Positions 18,801 through 27,991 of a stretch of DNA of 58,726 nt are shown piece by piece (position 1 is the stretch's first letter; each line of letters opens with the position of its first letter). The position numbers and the translations under genes were made by a program. The stretch lies in assembly GCF_011044975.1 (NCBI RefSeq), contig NZ_JAAKZV010000022.1, positions 1 through 58,726 of the forward strand, in the 5' to 3' direction. The DNA is from Streptomyces coryli. GTDB taxonomy: Bacteria > Actinomycetota > Actinomycetes > Streptomycetales > Streptomycetaceae. The notes beneath the pieces were generated by a model that had not been told where the DNA came from, made no database searches, and worked only from the letters and a program-made list of their open reading frames with translations.

Positions 18801-20324
18801 CTCGGCGCCTGGCCCGTGCAGGCCCGGATCGCCGACCACCTGGGCATCAAGCAGACCTCCGTCTCCCGGCATCACCGGGGCGAGATCCGCAGGTGGGCGG
18901 AGGCCGACTGGCTGGACCCGGTCCGCACCGAGCTGGCCGAGATCCTCCAGTCCGTCGGCCGGGTGATGACCGACGACGAGGCCGCGGCTGAACTCCGGGC
19001 TCGCCACGGTGCCGGCTCGGACACACCCGAGCGAACGCTGGCCAGGTCTCTCGCCGTGGTCCGCGCCGCCGCCGACGCGGAAACCACGGAACGCCCCGAC
19101 GAGGGCCCCGCCGGGCAGCACGAGCCTCGCTTCGCCGTGCACCGGCGCGGCGAGACGGTCCTGCTCGCCGCCGAGTCCCTGCCGGGCACGGACGACCCCA
19201 GCCCGCGGGAGCTGGCGGACTACGCGGCGCTCCTCGCCCAGGCCGCCGAACGGCTGGCACGACAGGACCCGCTGCCGGGCCACGGCGAGGTCCTGCGCGT
19301 TCTGCGAGCCGTGCCCGCCCCTGACGGGCTCGCCCCGCTCGCCGACACCCGCCTGGTGTCCCTGGCCGCCGCGGCGGCTCCCGGCGTCGCGGCCACGCCC
19401 CGGCTGGAGCTGTACCCGCGCGACCTGAGCCTGGGACGGGCGCTGCGCATCTCCCAGGCGGGTGCCGGCGTGCGCCGGGACAGGGGTGTCACGGTCGCCG
19501 AGCTGGTGGCGCGGCTGCGCGCCCGGTTCCCGGGACTGGATCTGGTGTCGGGCTCCCGGGAACCCACTCATGTGGAACTCCTGGACGCTCTCGAAGGGGC
19601 GCGCTTCGACCTCGTGTACGACGACGAGGCCGAGAAGTTCTTCCCCCGGGCACCGGAGTCGACGGGCACCTGGAGTTCCAACGGCGCCTTCACTAGCTAC
19701 CAGCCGCCCACCCCGGTCACCCGGGCCGACCGGGAGGACCCGCACGGCCCGCTGCGGGAACGGCTCACCACCGTGGCGGACCGGGGCGGCTTCCTCGCCC
19801 TCACGGTGAAGCCGAACGCGTTCGCGGGAGCGGCGGAGACCGTGGCAGCCGCCTTCCCGGTCGAGGCGGTCGATCTGTCGGACGTGTTCCTCACAGCCTT
19901 CCGCGCCTTGGCCGAGGAGAAGGGCCAGGACTGGCGGAAGGTCCTGCGCGCCGACAGCCTCTCCACGCCCGGCAGCATCAAGCCAGGGCTGGCGTCCTTC
20001 GTCCGGGTGGTCTGGCAACGCGTGGAGGAGGCGGTCCTCGCCCGCGCCGACGCGCCGCGTATCGTGCTGTTCCTCCACGACGTCGGCCTGGTCGCCCGCT
20101 ACTGGGAGGAGGGCGGCCACGCCTTCCTGGTCCGGCTCCAGAACGCAGCCCGCCGCCCTGCCGACACGCCGCACGGCCTGTGGCTGCTGTGCGCGGTCGA
20201 GACACGCGCGCAGGAGCCGAAGCTGGATGGCCGGACGGTGGAGGTGATCGGCGGCGACGGCGAACGGGCGCACCTGGACGCGGAGTTCCTGGACTCGCTG
20301 CGGGTTCCGGCCGGGACGGGCTGA
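15876..20324 (+). CDS. pglW: PglW: NERD domain plus tandem protein kinase domains, BREX type 2
   Basis: 1482 aa from GTG 15876, chosen because GGGGAGG lies 7 bases upstream. An N-terminal NERD nuclease-like domain (about 60-165) has D73 and E86-L-K88. A first kinase-like domain (about 255-520) is degenerate: the HRD position reads HRA (360-362) and the DFG position DWQ, so it is a pseudokinase. The second kinase domain (about 538-795) keeps the VAIK-type Lys (HVFKVAL, K578), HRDIKPDN (667-674), DFS for DFG (691-693) and GTRGYLDP, so it should be an active Ser/Thr kinase. A long C-terminal region contains HTH-like segments (IADHLGIKQTSVSRHHRGEI). PglW is the kinase of the Streptomyces Pgl phage-growth-limitation system; its substrate is not settled by sequence. 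Convergent with the next gene (46 bp apart). Confidence 0.92.
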   Translation: MTAQSGSSAPRPGVPKPGPPRPARQWFQERPSPYPWEQDALDHVRELMPQAEPFRAWATFSFTAMSGRVNECDLLVAVPAGLFLIELKGHPGQLRNTGSTWNFQGPDRMRTINNPLHLTDLKSKELKSQLLWAARKLGLSERMVPRVEPAVFLSSPDLESRLDEVQQIKVYGRDDGGSGLKRIWQDFLGLPPDRPDRRITPEFSRHTLPELLRTIGIRQSTAHLRFGDAWKMEPHPLDAGPSWEDRLAVRDDGLVQEEGRVRIYLVSQKATEAARRATDRAARREYQVLQGITHRGIVDALDFREHQGGPAILFRHRHGDLRLDQYLDTYGGRLTPEVRMDLVRQLAEAARYAHNRSLYHRALAARSVYVSFRAEGAAPELRITDWQTAARDFDSNATFFRSIGGSALDAALIEDAARVYLAPESEQPYADPADLDIFGLGAVAYLILTGRPPATQRSDLAERLRSDGGLRLFAVTDGLPDTLDDLVFRATRADVNERLGSAEAFLDLLDEAERASILPDSPAAACVDPLEAAPGQSLDAEWTVRRVLGTGATARALLVERATEDEDGRTQIDEHVFKVALDEEKAGRLRAEERALRKIGGGSVVRLRGDGLRELGGRTVLELEYSGAQSLGERLRGKGRLTYHELERFADDLFHALDQLAGQGVRHRDIKPDNFGIQRRKDRTWQLKLFDFSLTDASDRDVKAGTRGYLDPFLGSMRRAHYDDHAERYAAAVTLHEMASGERPLWGEGQLDPLTNDSAELHVATELFEPALREGLTAFFHCALHRDTEQRFDTLRQMWDAWRAVFRVADATAPATTPSTVGTSSDDPEKARDWAAAAADVKTPLDAAGLSPRAVSVAGQLGATTVGELLDIQPYAISKARGAGALVRKELNRRRKQWSALRPAAPYAPRRPTQDGTDGAAPQPTPGVGVGEPSILSIDDMAALLAPETGRRGSHRADVVRLTLGLPPDTGGLSPLGAWPVQARIADHLGIKQTSVSRHHRGEIRRWAEADWLDPVRTELAEILQSVGRVMTDDEAAAELRARHGAGSDTPERTLARSLAVVRAAADAETTERPDEGPAGQHEPRFAVHRRGETVLLAAESLPGTDDPSPRELADYAALLAQAAERLARQDPLPGHGEVLRVLRAVPAPDGLAPLADTRLVSLAAAAAPGVAATPRLELYPRDLSLGRALRISQAGAGVRRDRGVTVAELVARLRARFPGLDLVSGSREPTHVELLDALEGARFDLVYDDEAEKFFPRAPESTGTWSSNGAFTSYQPPTPVTRADREDPHGPLRERLTTVADRGGFLALTVKPNAFAGAAETVAAAFPVEAVDLSDVFLTAFRALAEEKGQDWRKVLRADSLSTPGSIKPGLASFVRVVWQRVEEAVLARADAPRIVLFLHDVGLVARYWEEGGHAFLVRLQNAARRPADTPHGLWLLCAVETRAQEPKLDGRTVEVIGGDGERAHLDAEFLDSLRVPAGTG

Positions 20325-20370
20325 GTGTCAGCGGAGGGCTCCGGTCGATGTGTCTGTCAAAGTCGGCAGG

Positions 20371-21825
20371 TCAGGACTTGCGGGGCACTCCGCCCTTGCG
20401 GCCGATGTTGAACGCCAGCCGGTACACGTCGGGGAGGTCGAGTGCGCCACTGGTGCGTTTGGTCAGGACGCCGAGTTCCACCAGTTCCTCTATGAGCGCG
20501 AAGAGATCGTCGGCGTCACGGGGGCCGCTGTTCTCGTCATCGTCCTCCCGCATGCGGCGCAGGATCTCCGTCAGTCCACCATGCACCCAGTACTGACGGA
20601 CGTGGGACGGCTCCATGGGCACCTGCCCGCCGTCCAACTGCTCTATGGCGGCGGCAGCCCAGCCGATGTCCTCCTTCAGCTCCTCCACTCGCACCCGCGA
20701 CGCCTCGTGCAGACTTTCCCGGAGTGCCTCGTAGTGCAGCGGATACGGCTGCGTGGCGTACCGCTCCGTCGTCAGGGCCGCGGCCGAGCGCAGGGCGAGC
20801 AGCCAGGTCCTCGGGCTCACCCGTCCTTTGCCGTCCTGGAGGTGGTTCGGGACCCAGGTGAAGGTGTGGCCCTTGCGCCGGTCAGTGCCCATGTACGGCC
20901 CGGCCAGCGAGACGAAGACCTTCTCCTGGCACGTCTCGTCGGCGATCACGTCGACCGGCGCAATGAACCGCCCCTCGCCCTCCACCCGCCACTCGCCGTA
21001 CTGGGCCCGGAACTTCTTCGCCTCGATGCTCGGATCGTTCCCCAGCCGGTGGAAGAGAAGCCCGTAGAGGTTCTCCCGGCTCCATTCCAGGTCGGCCGCG
21101 TTCGCCCCGAGCTTGGAGGCGTCCGGGAACCTCTTGGGCGCGCTGTCGTACATGTCCGGGCGTACGAAGATCTTGGCGCGCAGCGCCCCTGTGGTCAGCC
21201 GCAGCTCCAGAGCCACCTGGAAGAGCGCCGACACCAGCCGGTCGGCCGTCGCCCGGTCCGCGTGGAGATGGTCCAGGGCGTCGAAGAGCAGCACGCGCGT
21301 CTCCCCGCTGTCCCGGGCCTCTCGGTCGGCCTTGCGCAGTGCGTCCTCGTAGGCGTCCTCGTGCTCCTCGGCCCACCGGATGCGATCGGCCCAGTCGGGG
21401 ATGCTCGCGATCTCCGGCACGCCGAGCGCCATCATCACGACCGAGTACCAGAAGAACTCGAAGACCTCGGGGCCGGACACTTCGCGCAGCAGCCTGGCGA
21501 TCTTGCGTTTGCTCGGATACGGAGTGTCGCTGCCACCCCCTGTGGTGAACCCGGTGGTCACCCTGACCCGCCGCAGCCGCGGCATCATGTACGACCTCTC
21601 GGCCACCGCCCGCAGCTCGGGGTCGATCAGTGCCTTGGCCCAGTAGGTCTTGCCGGTGCCTCGGGCTCCCCTGACCACGGTCACGTCCGGGTCGAGCGCG
21701 AGACGGTGGCTGGACGGCGTGAACAGCCGCCGCAGGTCGGGGCCGTCCGTGTCCGCGTCGAGCGCGACACCGAGGGCCCTGGTGATCAGGGTGCGGTACT
21801 CGTCGGTGGTCGGTGCGGCGGTCAT
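20371..21825 (-). CDS. P-loop ATPase, third gene of the nested HEPN/KGGVGR operon
   Basis: 484 aa. Walker A is VVRGARGTGKTYW (GxxxxGKT at residues 53-60) and a Walker B-like strand is TRVLLFDALDHL. Arg and acidic residues through the middle fit an AAA+/STAND-type fold. The C-terminal ~80 residues (VRQYWVHGGLTEILRRMRED, IEELVELGVLTKRTSGALDLPDVYRLAF) look like a winged helix of the kind that follows AAA ATPase domains. The start codon overlaps the stop of the KGGVGR gene by 4 bases (21822-21825), so the two are translationally coupled. I do not recognise a named family. It is encoded opposite to the BREX genes on both sides. Confidence 0.75.
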   Translation of the reverse strand: MTAAPTTDEYRTLITRALGVALDADTDGPDLRRLFTPSSHRLALDPDVTVVRGARGTGKTYWAKALIDPELRAVAERSYMMPRLRRVRVTTGFTTGGGSDTPYPSKRKIARLLREVSGPEVFEFFWYSVVMMALGVPEIASIPDWADRIRWAEEHEDAYEDALRKADREARDSGETRVLLFDALDHLHADRATADRLVSALFQVALELRLTTGALRAKIFVRPDMYDSAPKRFPDASKLGANAADLEWSRENLYGLLFHRLGNDPSIEAKKFRAQYGEWRVEGEGRFIAPVDVIADETCQEKVFVSLAGPYMGTDRRKGHTFTWVPNHLQDGKGRVSPRTWLLALRSAAALTTERYATQPYPLHYEALRESLHEASRVRVEELKEDIGWAAAAIEQLDGGQVPMEPSHVRQYWVHGGLTEILRRMREDDDENSGPRDADDLFALIEELVELGVLTKRTSGALDLPDVYRLAFNIGRKGGVPRKS

Positions 21826-23228
21826 GAGGACTCCGGGGCGGGATGCGGTTTCGGCAGAAGACGCTCCACCGTAGTCGTGAAGGTCCGGTACGCGGCCTCG
21901 ACAAACGGCAGCTCGGGCCAGTCCCGGCTGCGCAGGGGGTCAAGGCCCACCAGGTCGTTGCCGAAGAGGATGGGGATGGGGGCGTGCGGCGCTTCGTCGT
22001 CTTCCAGGGGAGGGTGGTACAGCTCCTCTCCCTCGTCGTCCGCGCCGTCCTCGTCCGTGTCGAGCTGGTCGTAGAGTGTGTCAGCGAACAACTCCTGCGC
22101 GCGGTCCCGCAGGGCGGGCAGCCGCTTCGCGTCCCCGGCGGAGTGGAACATGGCCGCCACGATCCGCAGCCGCTCCCTCAGCTCCCGGGCCAGGGCCGGG
22201 CGCTGCTGCCACTGCTCGAACAGCATCTTGTAGCCCTCCCACGTGGAGGGATTGTCCACCGCGAACAGCAGCGCGAGCCCGCTGAGATGGGTCAGCGTGA
22301 CCGCAGCGATGTCGTGCATCCCGGCCCTGCTGTCCAGCAGGACGACGTCCGGTGGCCGGGATAGCTCGGCGACCTGGTCCTCGCAGGCGGCGATCGCCTC
22401 CTCCAGCCGCGCGGCGAACGGTCGCTCGCCATCCCCGGGGTTGAGCCCGGCGAGGTCGCTGTAGATGCGGTTCAGCTTGGCGAGGTAGTCGTACGGCTCC
22501 CCCTCCAGCGGCGAGCCGCCCGCCGGCGCCAGCCACACCTCCCCGTTGCCCTTGAACGGCAGCGCGGAGCTGCGCGCCACCAGCTCCAGACCGTCGGTGT
22601 TGCCGACACCGCCTTCGATCAGGTGGTCGACGATGCCGTGGCGGGGGATACCGGCGGGGTCCTCCAGGAGGTTGGAGACGCCCGGGGATTCCAGGTCGAG
22701 GTCTACCACGAGTACGCAGCGGCCCGTTCCGGCCAGGTACCGGGCGAGGACGGCGGTGGCGGTGGTGCGCCCCACCCCGCCCTTGAAGCCGTACAGCGCC
22801 ACCCGCCGGTCGCGGCGGCGGGAGGCTCCGGGGGAGGGCGCGGGGGTGCTCCGGGCCCAGTCGGTGCCGATGACGGTGCGCTCCAGGGCGTGGACACTGC
22901 CAGCCCCGGTGCTGGTGGCCGGCCGGGGGCTGACCTCCACGCGGTCGTCGGCGTTGAAGTACAGCGCGGGCGCGAAGAGCTTGTCGCCGAAGAGGAGGGG
23001 TTCGAGCCCGGTGAAGGGGCGGGTGGCGGCCTTGAACGAGTCACGGAGGGCCACGACGTTTGCGTCGTCGTGCGCGAGGGAGCGTCCTCGGTCGTCGATG
23101 AGCAGGCAGGCCCTGCCGAGCACATCCCGGGTGACGACGACGTCCATGCCGAACTGTGCGGCGGCCTGCCGGGCATGGTCGAGGGCGGCCTGCCAGGCGG
23201 TGTCGAACCGTGTGCAAGAACGGCTCAT
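21822..23228 (-). CDS. KGGVGR-variant ParA/MinD-type ATPase, second gene of the nested operon
   Basis: 468 aa. An N-terminal domain of about 140 residues (FGMDVVVTRDVLGRACLLIDD) precedes a deviant Walker A, FKGGVGRTTATAVLARYLA. The signature lysine K149 is kept, but the usual P-loop Lys of GKTT is Arg (R154). VLVVDLDLESPGVSNLL and VVLLDSRAGMHDIAA match the switch and Walker B regions of ParA/MinD SIMIBI ATPases. A Glu/Asp-rich tail follows. The KGGVGR variant is a known ATPase subfamily found in accessory loci. It overlaps the HEPN-like gene upstream (23225-23228) and the ATPase gene downstream by 4 bases each. A role in sensing or positioning within a defence complex is inference only. Confidence 0.8.
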   Translation of the reverse strand: MSRSCTRFDTAWQAALDHARQAAAQFGMDVVVTRDVLGRACLLIDDRGRSLAHDDANVVALRDSFKAATRPFTGLEPLLFGDKLFAPALYFNADDRVEVSPRPATSTGAGSVHALERTVIGTDWARSTPAPSPGASRRRDRRVALYGFKGGVGRTTATAVLARYLAGTGRCVLVVDLDLESPGVSNLLEDPAGIPRHGIVDHLIEGGVGNTDGLELVARSSALPFKGNGEVWLAPAGGSPLEGEPYDYLAKLNRIYSDLAGLNPGDGERPFAARLEEAIAACEDQVAELSRPPDVVLLDSRAGMHDIAAVTLTHLSGLALLFAVDNPSTWEGYKMLFEQWQQRPALARELRERLRIVAAMFHSAGDAKRLPALRDRAQELFADTLYDQLDTDEDGADDEGEELYHPPLEDDEAPHAPIPILFGNDLVGLDPLRSRDWPELPFVEAAYRTFTTTVERLLPKPHPAPESS

Positions 23229-23743
23229 GCGCGGGTCCTCGTTCCCAGGATGCCAGCCTGTTCATGGGCGGCGATGAGGGCGTACGCGGCCTTCAGGTGC
23301 CGGTCGACACCCGCCTCGGTGATGGCGGTGCCGTCGCAGTAGCGGTCCGCGACGTCCCAGCCGGCGAACGGGTTCTCCCAGATGAGTTGCGTGAAAAGCG
23401 CTCCCGACCCGCCTCCCCGGCGGCGGTGGGCGACGGCGGTGAGGTGTTCCCACAGCTCGGGGAGGTGACCGTGCTGCTTCTTCCACTTCATCGTGTTGCC
23501 AAGACGGTACAGAGCCTCTACTTCCGGGTTCTCCGGCATGTTCCGCACGTTGAGTCGGGACCCCAGGAAGTCGATGAGAATTGCCTTCACAGCGCACTCC
23601 GCCGCCAGGCCGGCGAGATGATCAGCGGATATCCGCAGGTCCTCCTCAGCGGCAAGCCTGGCCGCGTGATAGTGGTTCCTGCTGGCCACTGCGAACGCGG
23701 GTGGCTGTGTCGCGGAGGGTGTCGAGGCCGTCACGGCGATCAC
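23225..23743 (-). CDS. HEPN-like small protein, first gene of the nested operon
   Basis: 172 aa from GTG 23743. The helical segment RISADHLAGLAAECAVKAIL resembles the core helix of HEPN domains (AAE-x-ALKALL pattern) and contains R37-x4-H42, which could be the RX4-6H RNase signature, although that motif usually lies nearer the C-terminus. The C-terminal half has DRYCDGTAITEAGVDRHLKA and is also helical. HEPN proteins are often RNases or toxins in defence modules. The call rests on eye matching only. The gene is divergent from pglX, with 152 bp between the starts, and heads a tightly overlapped operon. Confidence 0.55.
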   Translation of the reverse strand: MIAVTASTPSATQPPAFAVASRNHYHAARLAAEEDLRISADHLAGLAAECAVKAILIDFLGSRLNVRNMPENPEVEALYRLGNTMKWKKQHGHLPELWEHLTAVAHRRRGGGSGALFTQLIWENPFAGWDVADRYCDGTAITEAGVDRHLKAAYALIAAHEQAGILGTRTRA

Positions 23744-23895
23744 TTTAACGACGTGGTCAAGGCGGCTGCGGTGGATTTCCCGGATCGCGACGACCCTGCG
23801 CCGTAGGACGGGGGCGCGGGTGCGGCAGGATGGGAGTCCGGTCCGCGGCTGACGCGGTGGGGCGCTGACGTGGTGCAGGGAGAAGGAAGCGAAGA

Positions 23896-26800
23896 GTGAC
23901 GGTGACGACTACGGGCACGGACAAAGTGGCCCTGCTCAAGGACCTGAAGAAGCTGGTCGTCGCAGTGGAGGACGATCTGCGGTCCCGCAGCGCGTCCGAG
24001 GAGAAGTTCCGCACCCGCCTGGATCGCGAGTGGCGAGAGGCGAAGGAGGCCCGGCGTACCGCCCTGTCCTACCCGGCCTGGCGTGACGAGCGCGTCACAC
24101 AGGCAGCGGTGGCGTGGGTGCTGGGCTGCGTCTTCGTCCGCTTCTGCGAGGACAACGGCCTGATCGACGAGCCGTATCTCGCCGGCCCCGGTGAACGCCT
24201 CGCCGAGGCGGAGGCCCGGCACGAGGCCCACTTCCGCACCTACCCGCACCAAAACAACCGCGACTGGCTCATCGCGGCGTTCCACCACCTGGCGAGCACC
24301 AACGAGACGGCTGCCGGTCTCTTTGACGAGCGGCACAACCCCCTGTGGGGACTGACCCCCGGCTACGAGACGGCGACGGAACTGCTGATGTTCTGGCGCC
24401 GCTGGGACGCGGACGGTGAGATCCGCTACGACTTCACCGACCCCGAGCGGGACACCCGCTTTCTCGGTGACCTGTATCAGGACCTGAGCGAGCACGCCCG
24501 CAAGACATACGCGCTGCTGCAAACCCCCGAGTTCGTCGAGGAGTTCATCCTCGACCTCACCTTGGAGCCGGCGGTCGCTGACGACGGGCAGGGCTTCGGC
24601 CTGAATCCCGTGTGGACCGGCCCCGACGGCAGGGAACGCCGCGGCCTGCGCACCATCGACCCCGCGTGCGGCTCCGGCCACTTCCTCCTCGGCATCTTCC
24701 ACCGCCTGCTGGACAAGTGGCGCCAGGCGGAGCCCGGTACTGACGACTGGACGCTGGTCCGCCGGGTCCTGGAGTCCGTCCATGGCTGCGACAAAAACCC
24801 CTTCGCCGCGAGCATCGCCCGCTTCCGGCTTCTGGTCGCCGCAATGCGCGCGGCGGGCACGCGAAGGCTGGCGGACGCGCCTCCGTTCCCCATCAACGTG
24901 GCCGTGGGCGACTCGCTGCTGCACGGGCGGGACGCGGCGGGCATCCAGACCGACCTGGACACGCTGTTCGCGGAGGCGGTCGTGGGGCACGAGGAGGGGG
25001 AGACATACGCGTACGCCACGGAGGACGTGTGGGAGTACGCGAAGCGGGTGGACCTGCTGGGGCGGGGGTCGTATCACGTGGTGGTGGGGAACCCGCCGTA
25101 CATCACGGTGAAGGACAAGCAGGAGAAGGAGAACTACAAGAAGAGTTACGACGCATGCGTAGGGCAGTACGCGCTCTCTGTGCCCTTCGCGCAGCGGCTC
25201 TTTGAGCTGGCCGTCAAGGGGGTTGGCGGAGCCACAGGCGGTGGGGGATTCGTCGGCCAGATCACTGCGAACTCGTTCATGAAGCGAGAGTTCGGCAAGA
25301 CGTTGATCCGGAACTTCTTCCACCAGCGGGTTGAGCTATCGCACGTGATCGATACCTCCGGTGCGTTTATCCCTGGCCATGGCACCCCGACAGTGATTCT
25401 CGTGGGGCGTAATCGAACGCCGAGTGATGCCAGGAAGGTGCGGGCGGTCCTCGGGGTGAGAGGGGAACCTTCTGAGCCTAAGGTTGCGGCAGAGGGGAAG
25501 GTCTGGCAGTCGATCGTTAGCCTGGTGCATCGCCCGGGCAGCGGATCTGAGTGGGTCACGGTAGAGGATTTGCCACGGAAGCGACTCGCCGAATTTCCAT
25601 GGTCGTTGAGCGGTGGCGGGGCCGGTGATGTGGTTCAGGCTCTGACGCGAGGAAGCAGTCGACGTCTGGCTACTCTCGTGGAGAGTATCGGTTTCTGTGC
25701 TGTCACCAGAGAAGACGACGCGTATATGGTCGGTCACGGGTTTGGGCGACGTAATCGCATAAGTGATCAACATGTCCGTCCCCTTCTCGGTGGGGCGGAA
25801 GTGCGGGAATGGGGACTCGGTGGAGGTGTCGAATCCATCTTCCCGTACTCCTCCCTGCGAAAAGTGGCTGCGATTGACACGGCCGCGGAGAGGGTCCTTT
25901 GGAAGTTCAGGACTCTGCTGAAGCTTCGACGTGCACTTTCCGGCACGCAGGAAGAGCAGGGGCTAGAATGGTTCGAGTACTCCAGTTTCTCACCACAGCG
26001 CTACTGGGCGGATCTGCTGATTACCTTCGCGTTCGTCTCTACTCATAACCACTTCTCCTTGCGTCGGGCTGACGAAATTTTCATTCGAAGCGCTCCCGTG
26101 ATCAAGCTGCCCGAGAGGGCCGGGGAGGATGAGCACCTGGAGTTGTTGGGGGTGCTCAACTCTTCGGCGGCTTGTTTCTGGCTGAAGCAGGTCAGCCAGG
26201 ACAAGGGCAACCGGGGAGGCGAGCGCTCGACCGGGCGATACGCCTGGGAGAGCTTTTACGAGTTCACCGGCACCAAGCTGCAAGAATTCCCCCTACCAGC
26301 CAAGCTCCCGCTCCACCTAGGCCGCGTCCTCGACGCCCAGGCGCAGAAGCTGGCAACGTTGGAACCGTCGGCCGCGGCAGCGACCAGCGTGCCCACGCGG
26401 CACGCGCTCGATGACGCCAAAGCCCAGCACTCCAAGAATTGGCGGCGCATGATCGCTCTGCAAGAGGAGCTGGACTGGCAGGTTTACGGTCTCTACGGGC
26501 TGCTCAGTGACGCCGAGGCCGCCCAGACCGTGACACCCTCCGACCGAATTGCCGAACTCCCCGAAATCAAGCTCGGTGCGAGGGGGTTCGAGATCGCTAT
26601 CGCGCCTCGCGCCGAGGAGGACGAGGCGGTGAGCGAGTGGTTTCGGCGCCACGAATCCACACACGTCACTGAGATCCCCGCCCACTGGCCGGACTGGTAC
26701 CGCGAGATCGTCCAGGCCCGTATCGCCCTGATCACCAGCCGCAAGGACATCGCCCTCATCGAGCGCCCGGAGTGCAAGCGCCGCTGGGCGACCGACCCGT

Positions 26801-27639
26801 GGGAGAAGAAGGAGCGCGTCGCGCTGCGGAACTGGCTGCTGGACCGTTGCGAGGACGAGGACCTGTGGTTCGAGGTGCGTGAGGGGATGCGCTACCCCCG
26901 GCCGCTGACCGTCAACAACCTTGCCGACCGGCTCCGTACCGACCCCGACTTCACGTCCGTCGCCGCGCTCTACGCCACCGACCACATCAAGAAGCCGGAC
27001 CTCCCGCTCGCGCAGATCCTCAACGAGATCATCGCTGATGAGCACGTGCCCTACCTCGCCGCGATGCGCTACAAGGACTCCGGCCTGCGTACCCGCGGAG
27101 AGTGGGAGAAAGTCTGGGAGAAGCAGCGCGAGGAGGACCGTAAGGGCACGCGGCTCGACATCGACTCGCCGACCAAGTACAAGTCCTCCGACTTCCTCAA
27201 GCAGTCCTACTGGACCCACCGCGGCAAGCTCGACGTCCCCAAGGAACGGTTCATCTCCTACCCGGAGGCGGGCCCGGACAGTGACTCCACGCTGATGCTC
27301 GGCTGGGCCGGCTGGGACCACAAGGACCAAGCGCTGGCGCTCACCGACCTGATCGACAAGCGTGTGAAGAGCGATGCATGGGGCGCCGACCGGCTCGTTC
27401 CTCTGCTCGCAGGATTGCGCGAGGTCATGCCCTCGGTGCACCAGTGGCACAGCGCTGAGGACGACGAGTGGGAGGGCTCGCCGGCCGAAGACCTGGAAGC
27501 GGAGTATCAGAAACTGCTGCGCACGCACGGTGTGAGCGAGGCGCAGATGAAGGACTGGCGTCCGGTACGGAAGACGCGTCGGCGGAAGGCCGTACAACGC
27601 CGGGAGACGATCGAGCAGACCAAACTGGACGACGCGTAG
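23896..27639 (+). CDS. pglX: PglX: adenine-specific DNA methyltransferase, BREX type 2
   Basis: 1247 aa from GTG 23896. Class I SAM methyltransferase motifs are clear: motif [14 protein letters not shown] (from D255) and the N6-adenine catalytic NPPY (399-402). The N-terminal helical region ([12 protein letters not shown]) is typical of PglX. The centre (residues about 420-800, 25150-26300) is the target-recognition part, and its DNA has visibly lower GC and rarer codons than both flanks, suggesting it was exchanged. The C-terminal ~400 residues return to typical composition ([24 protein letters not shown]). PglX marks host DNA so that BREX spares it. No long G tract suitable for phase variation was seen. 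Confidence 0.93.
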   Translation: MTVTTTGTDKVALLKDLKKLVVAVEDDLRSRSASEEKFRTRLDREWREAKEARRTALSYPAWRDERVTQAAVAWVLGCVFVRFCEDNGLIDEPYLAGPGERLAEAEARHEAHFRTYPHQNNRDWLIAAFHHLASTNETAAGLFDERHNPLWGLTPGYETATELLMFWRRWDADGEIRYDFTDPERDTRFLGDLYQDLSEHARKTYALLQTPEFVEEFILDLTLEPAVADDGQGFGLNPVWTGPDGRERRGLRTIDPACGSGHFLLGIFHRLLDKWRQAEPGTDDWTLVRRVLESVHGCDKNPFAASIARFRLLVAAMRAAGTRRLADAPPFPINVAVGDSLLHGRDAAGIQTDLDTLFAEAVVGHEEGETYAYATEDVWEYAKRVDLLGRGSYHVVVGNPPYITVKDKQEKENYKKSYDACVGQYALSVPFAQRLFELAVKGVGGATGGGGFVGQITANSFMKREFGKTLIRNFFHQRVELSHVIDTSGAFIPGHGTPTVILVGRNRTPSDARKVRAVLGVRGEPSEPKVAAEGKVWQSIVSLVHRPGSGSEWVTVEDLPRKRLAEFPWSLSGGGAGDVVQALTRGSSRRLATLVESIGFCAVTREDDAYMVGHGFGRRNRISDQHVRPLLGGAEVREWGLGGGVESIFPYSSLRKVAAIDTAAERVLWKFRTLLKLRRALSGTQEEQGLEWFEYSSFSPQRYWADLLITFAFVSTHNHFSLRRADEIFIRSAPVIKLPERAGEDEHLELLGVLNSSAACFWLKQVSQDKGNRGGERSTGRYAWESFYEFTGTKLQEFPLPAKLPLHLGRVLDAQAQKLATLEPSAAAATSVPTRHALDDAKAQHSKNWRRMIALQEELDWQVYGLYGLLSDAEAAQTVTPSDRIAELPEIKLGARGFEIAIAPRAEEDEAVSEWFRRHESTHVTEIPAHWPDWYREIVQARIALITSRKDIALIERPECKRRWATDPWEKKERVALRNWLLDRCEDEDLWFEVREGMRYPRPLTVNNLADRLRTDPDFTSVAALYATDHIKKPDLPLAQILNEIIADEHVPYLAAMRYKDSGLRTRGEWEKVWEKQREEDRKGTRLDIDSPTKYKSSDFLKQSYWTHRGKLDVPKERFISYPEAGPDSDSTLMLGWAGWDHKDQALALTDLIDKRVKSDAWGADRLVPLLAGLREVMPSVHQWHSAEDDEWEGSPAEDLEAEYQKLLRTHGVSEAQMKDWRPVRKTRRRKAVQRRETIEQTKLDDA

Positions 27640-27991
27640 CGCGGGGCGCTGCCCGTCCGGCCGTCCCCAGCGTCCGCCGACGGCGGCTGGGGCCGGGTCT
27701 GCTCCCGGTCGACGCCCTGGCCCCCGCTGGGGTGTCACCGGCGCACTGGGCCGGGCAAAGTCGGTCCAGGCGAAGCTGGACCTCGCGGCGGGAACCCGCG
27801 CCGGACACCTCGCGTGAGCGCACCCGGCCCTTCGCCCGCCCCCGGTGATCACCCACCGTGATACGACCTCCCGCAGGCGTCACGGTCTCCCCTCCCCCTG
27901 TCGACTCACCTGGCAAGATGGACGTTGCGCCAACGCCAGAGGGGGGCGCTGTCCGGGCCGGCCGCCAGCACAGTGAGGGAATGATCGCCTG
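27640..27991. other. pglX-pglY intergenic region
   Basis: About 350 bp without a credible gene. It has a hairpin close to the pglX stop (27665-27692) and must contain the promoter for the pglY-pglZ-brxD-brxHI transcript. No confident -35/-10 pair could be named. The ribosome site for pglY (GAGGGAA) ends about 13 bases before its ATG. Confidence 0.4.
27665..27692 (+). terminator. Putative terminator hairpin after pglX
   Basis: CCCCAG and CTGGGG flank an inner CCGCC/GGCGG pairing with a small loop and a 2-base bulge, starting 25 bp after the pglX stop. There is no T-run, which is usual for Streptomyces hairpin terminators. Confidence 0.4.

Noticed and set aside
17436-20273. A 945-aa minus-strand reading frame over pglW
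   Set aside because: Antisense shadow of the kinase gene, low-complexity composition, no start context.
25050-25260. Short G runs in pglX as a phase-variation tract
   Set aside because: The runs near 25065 and 25245 are only 5 G long, too short to slip at high frequency; no tract of 7 or more G was seen in pglX.
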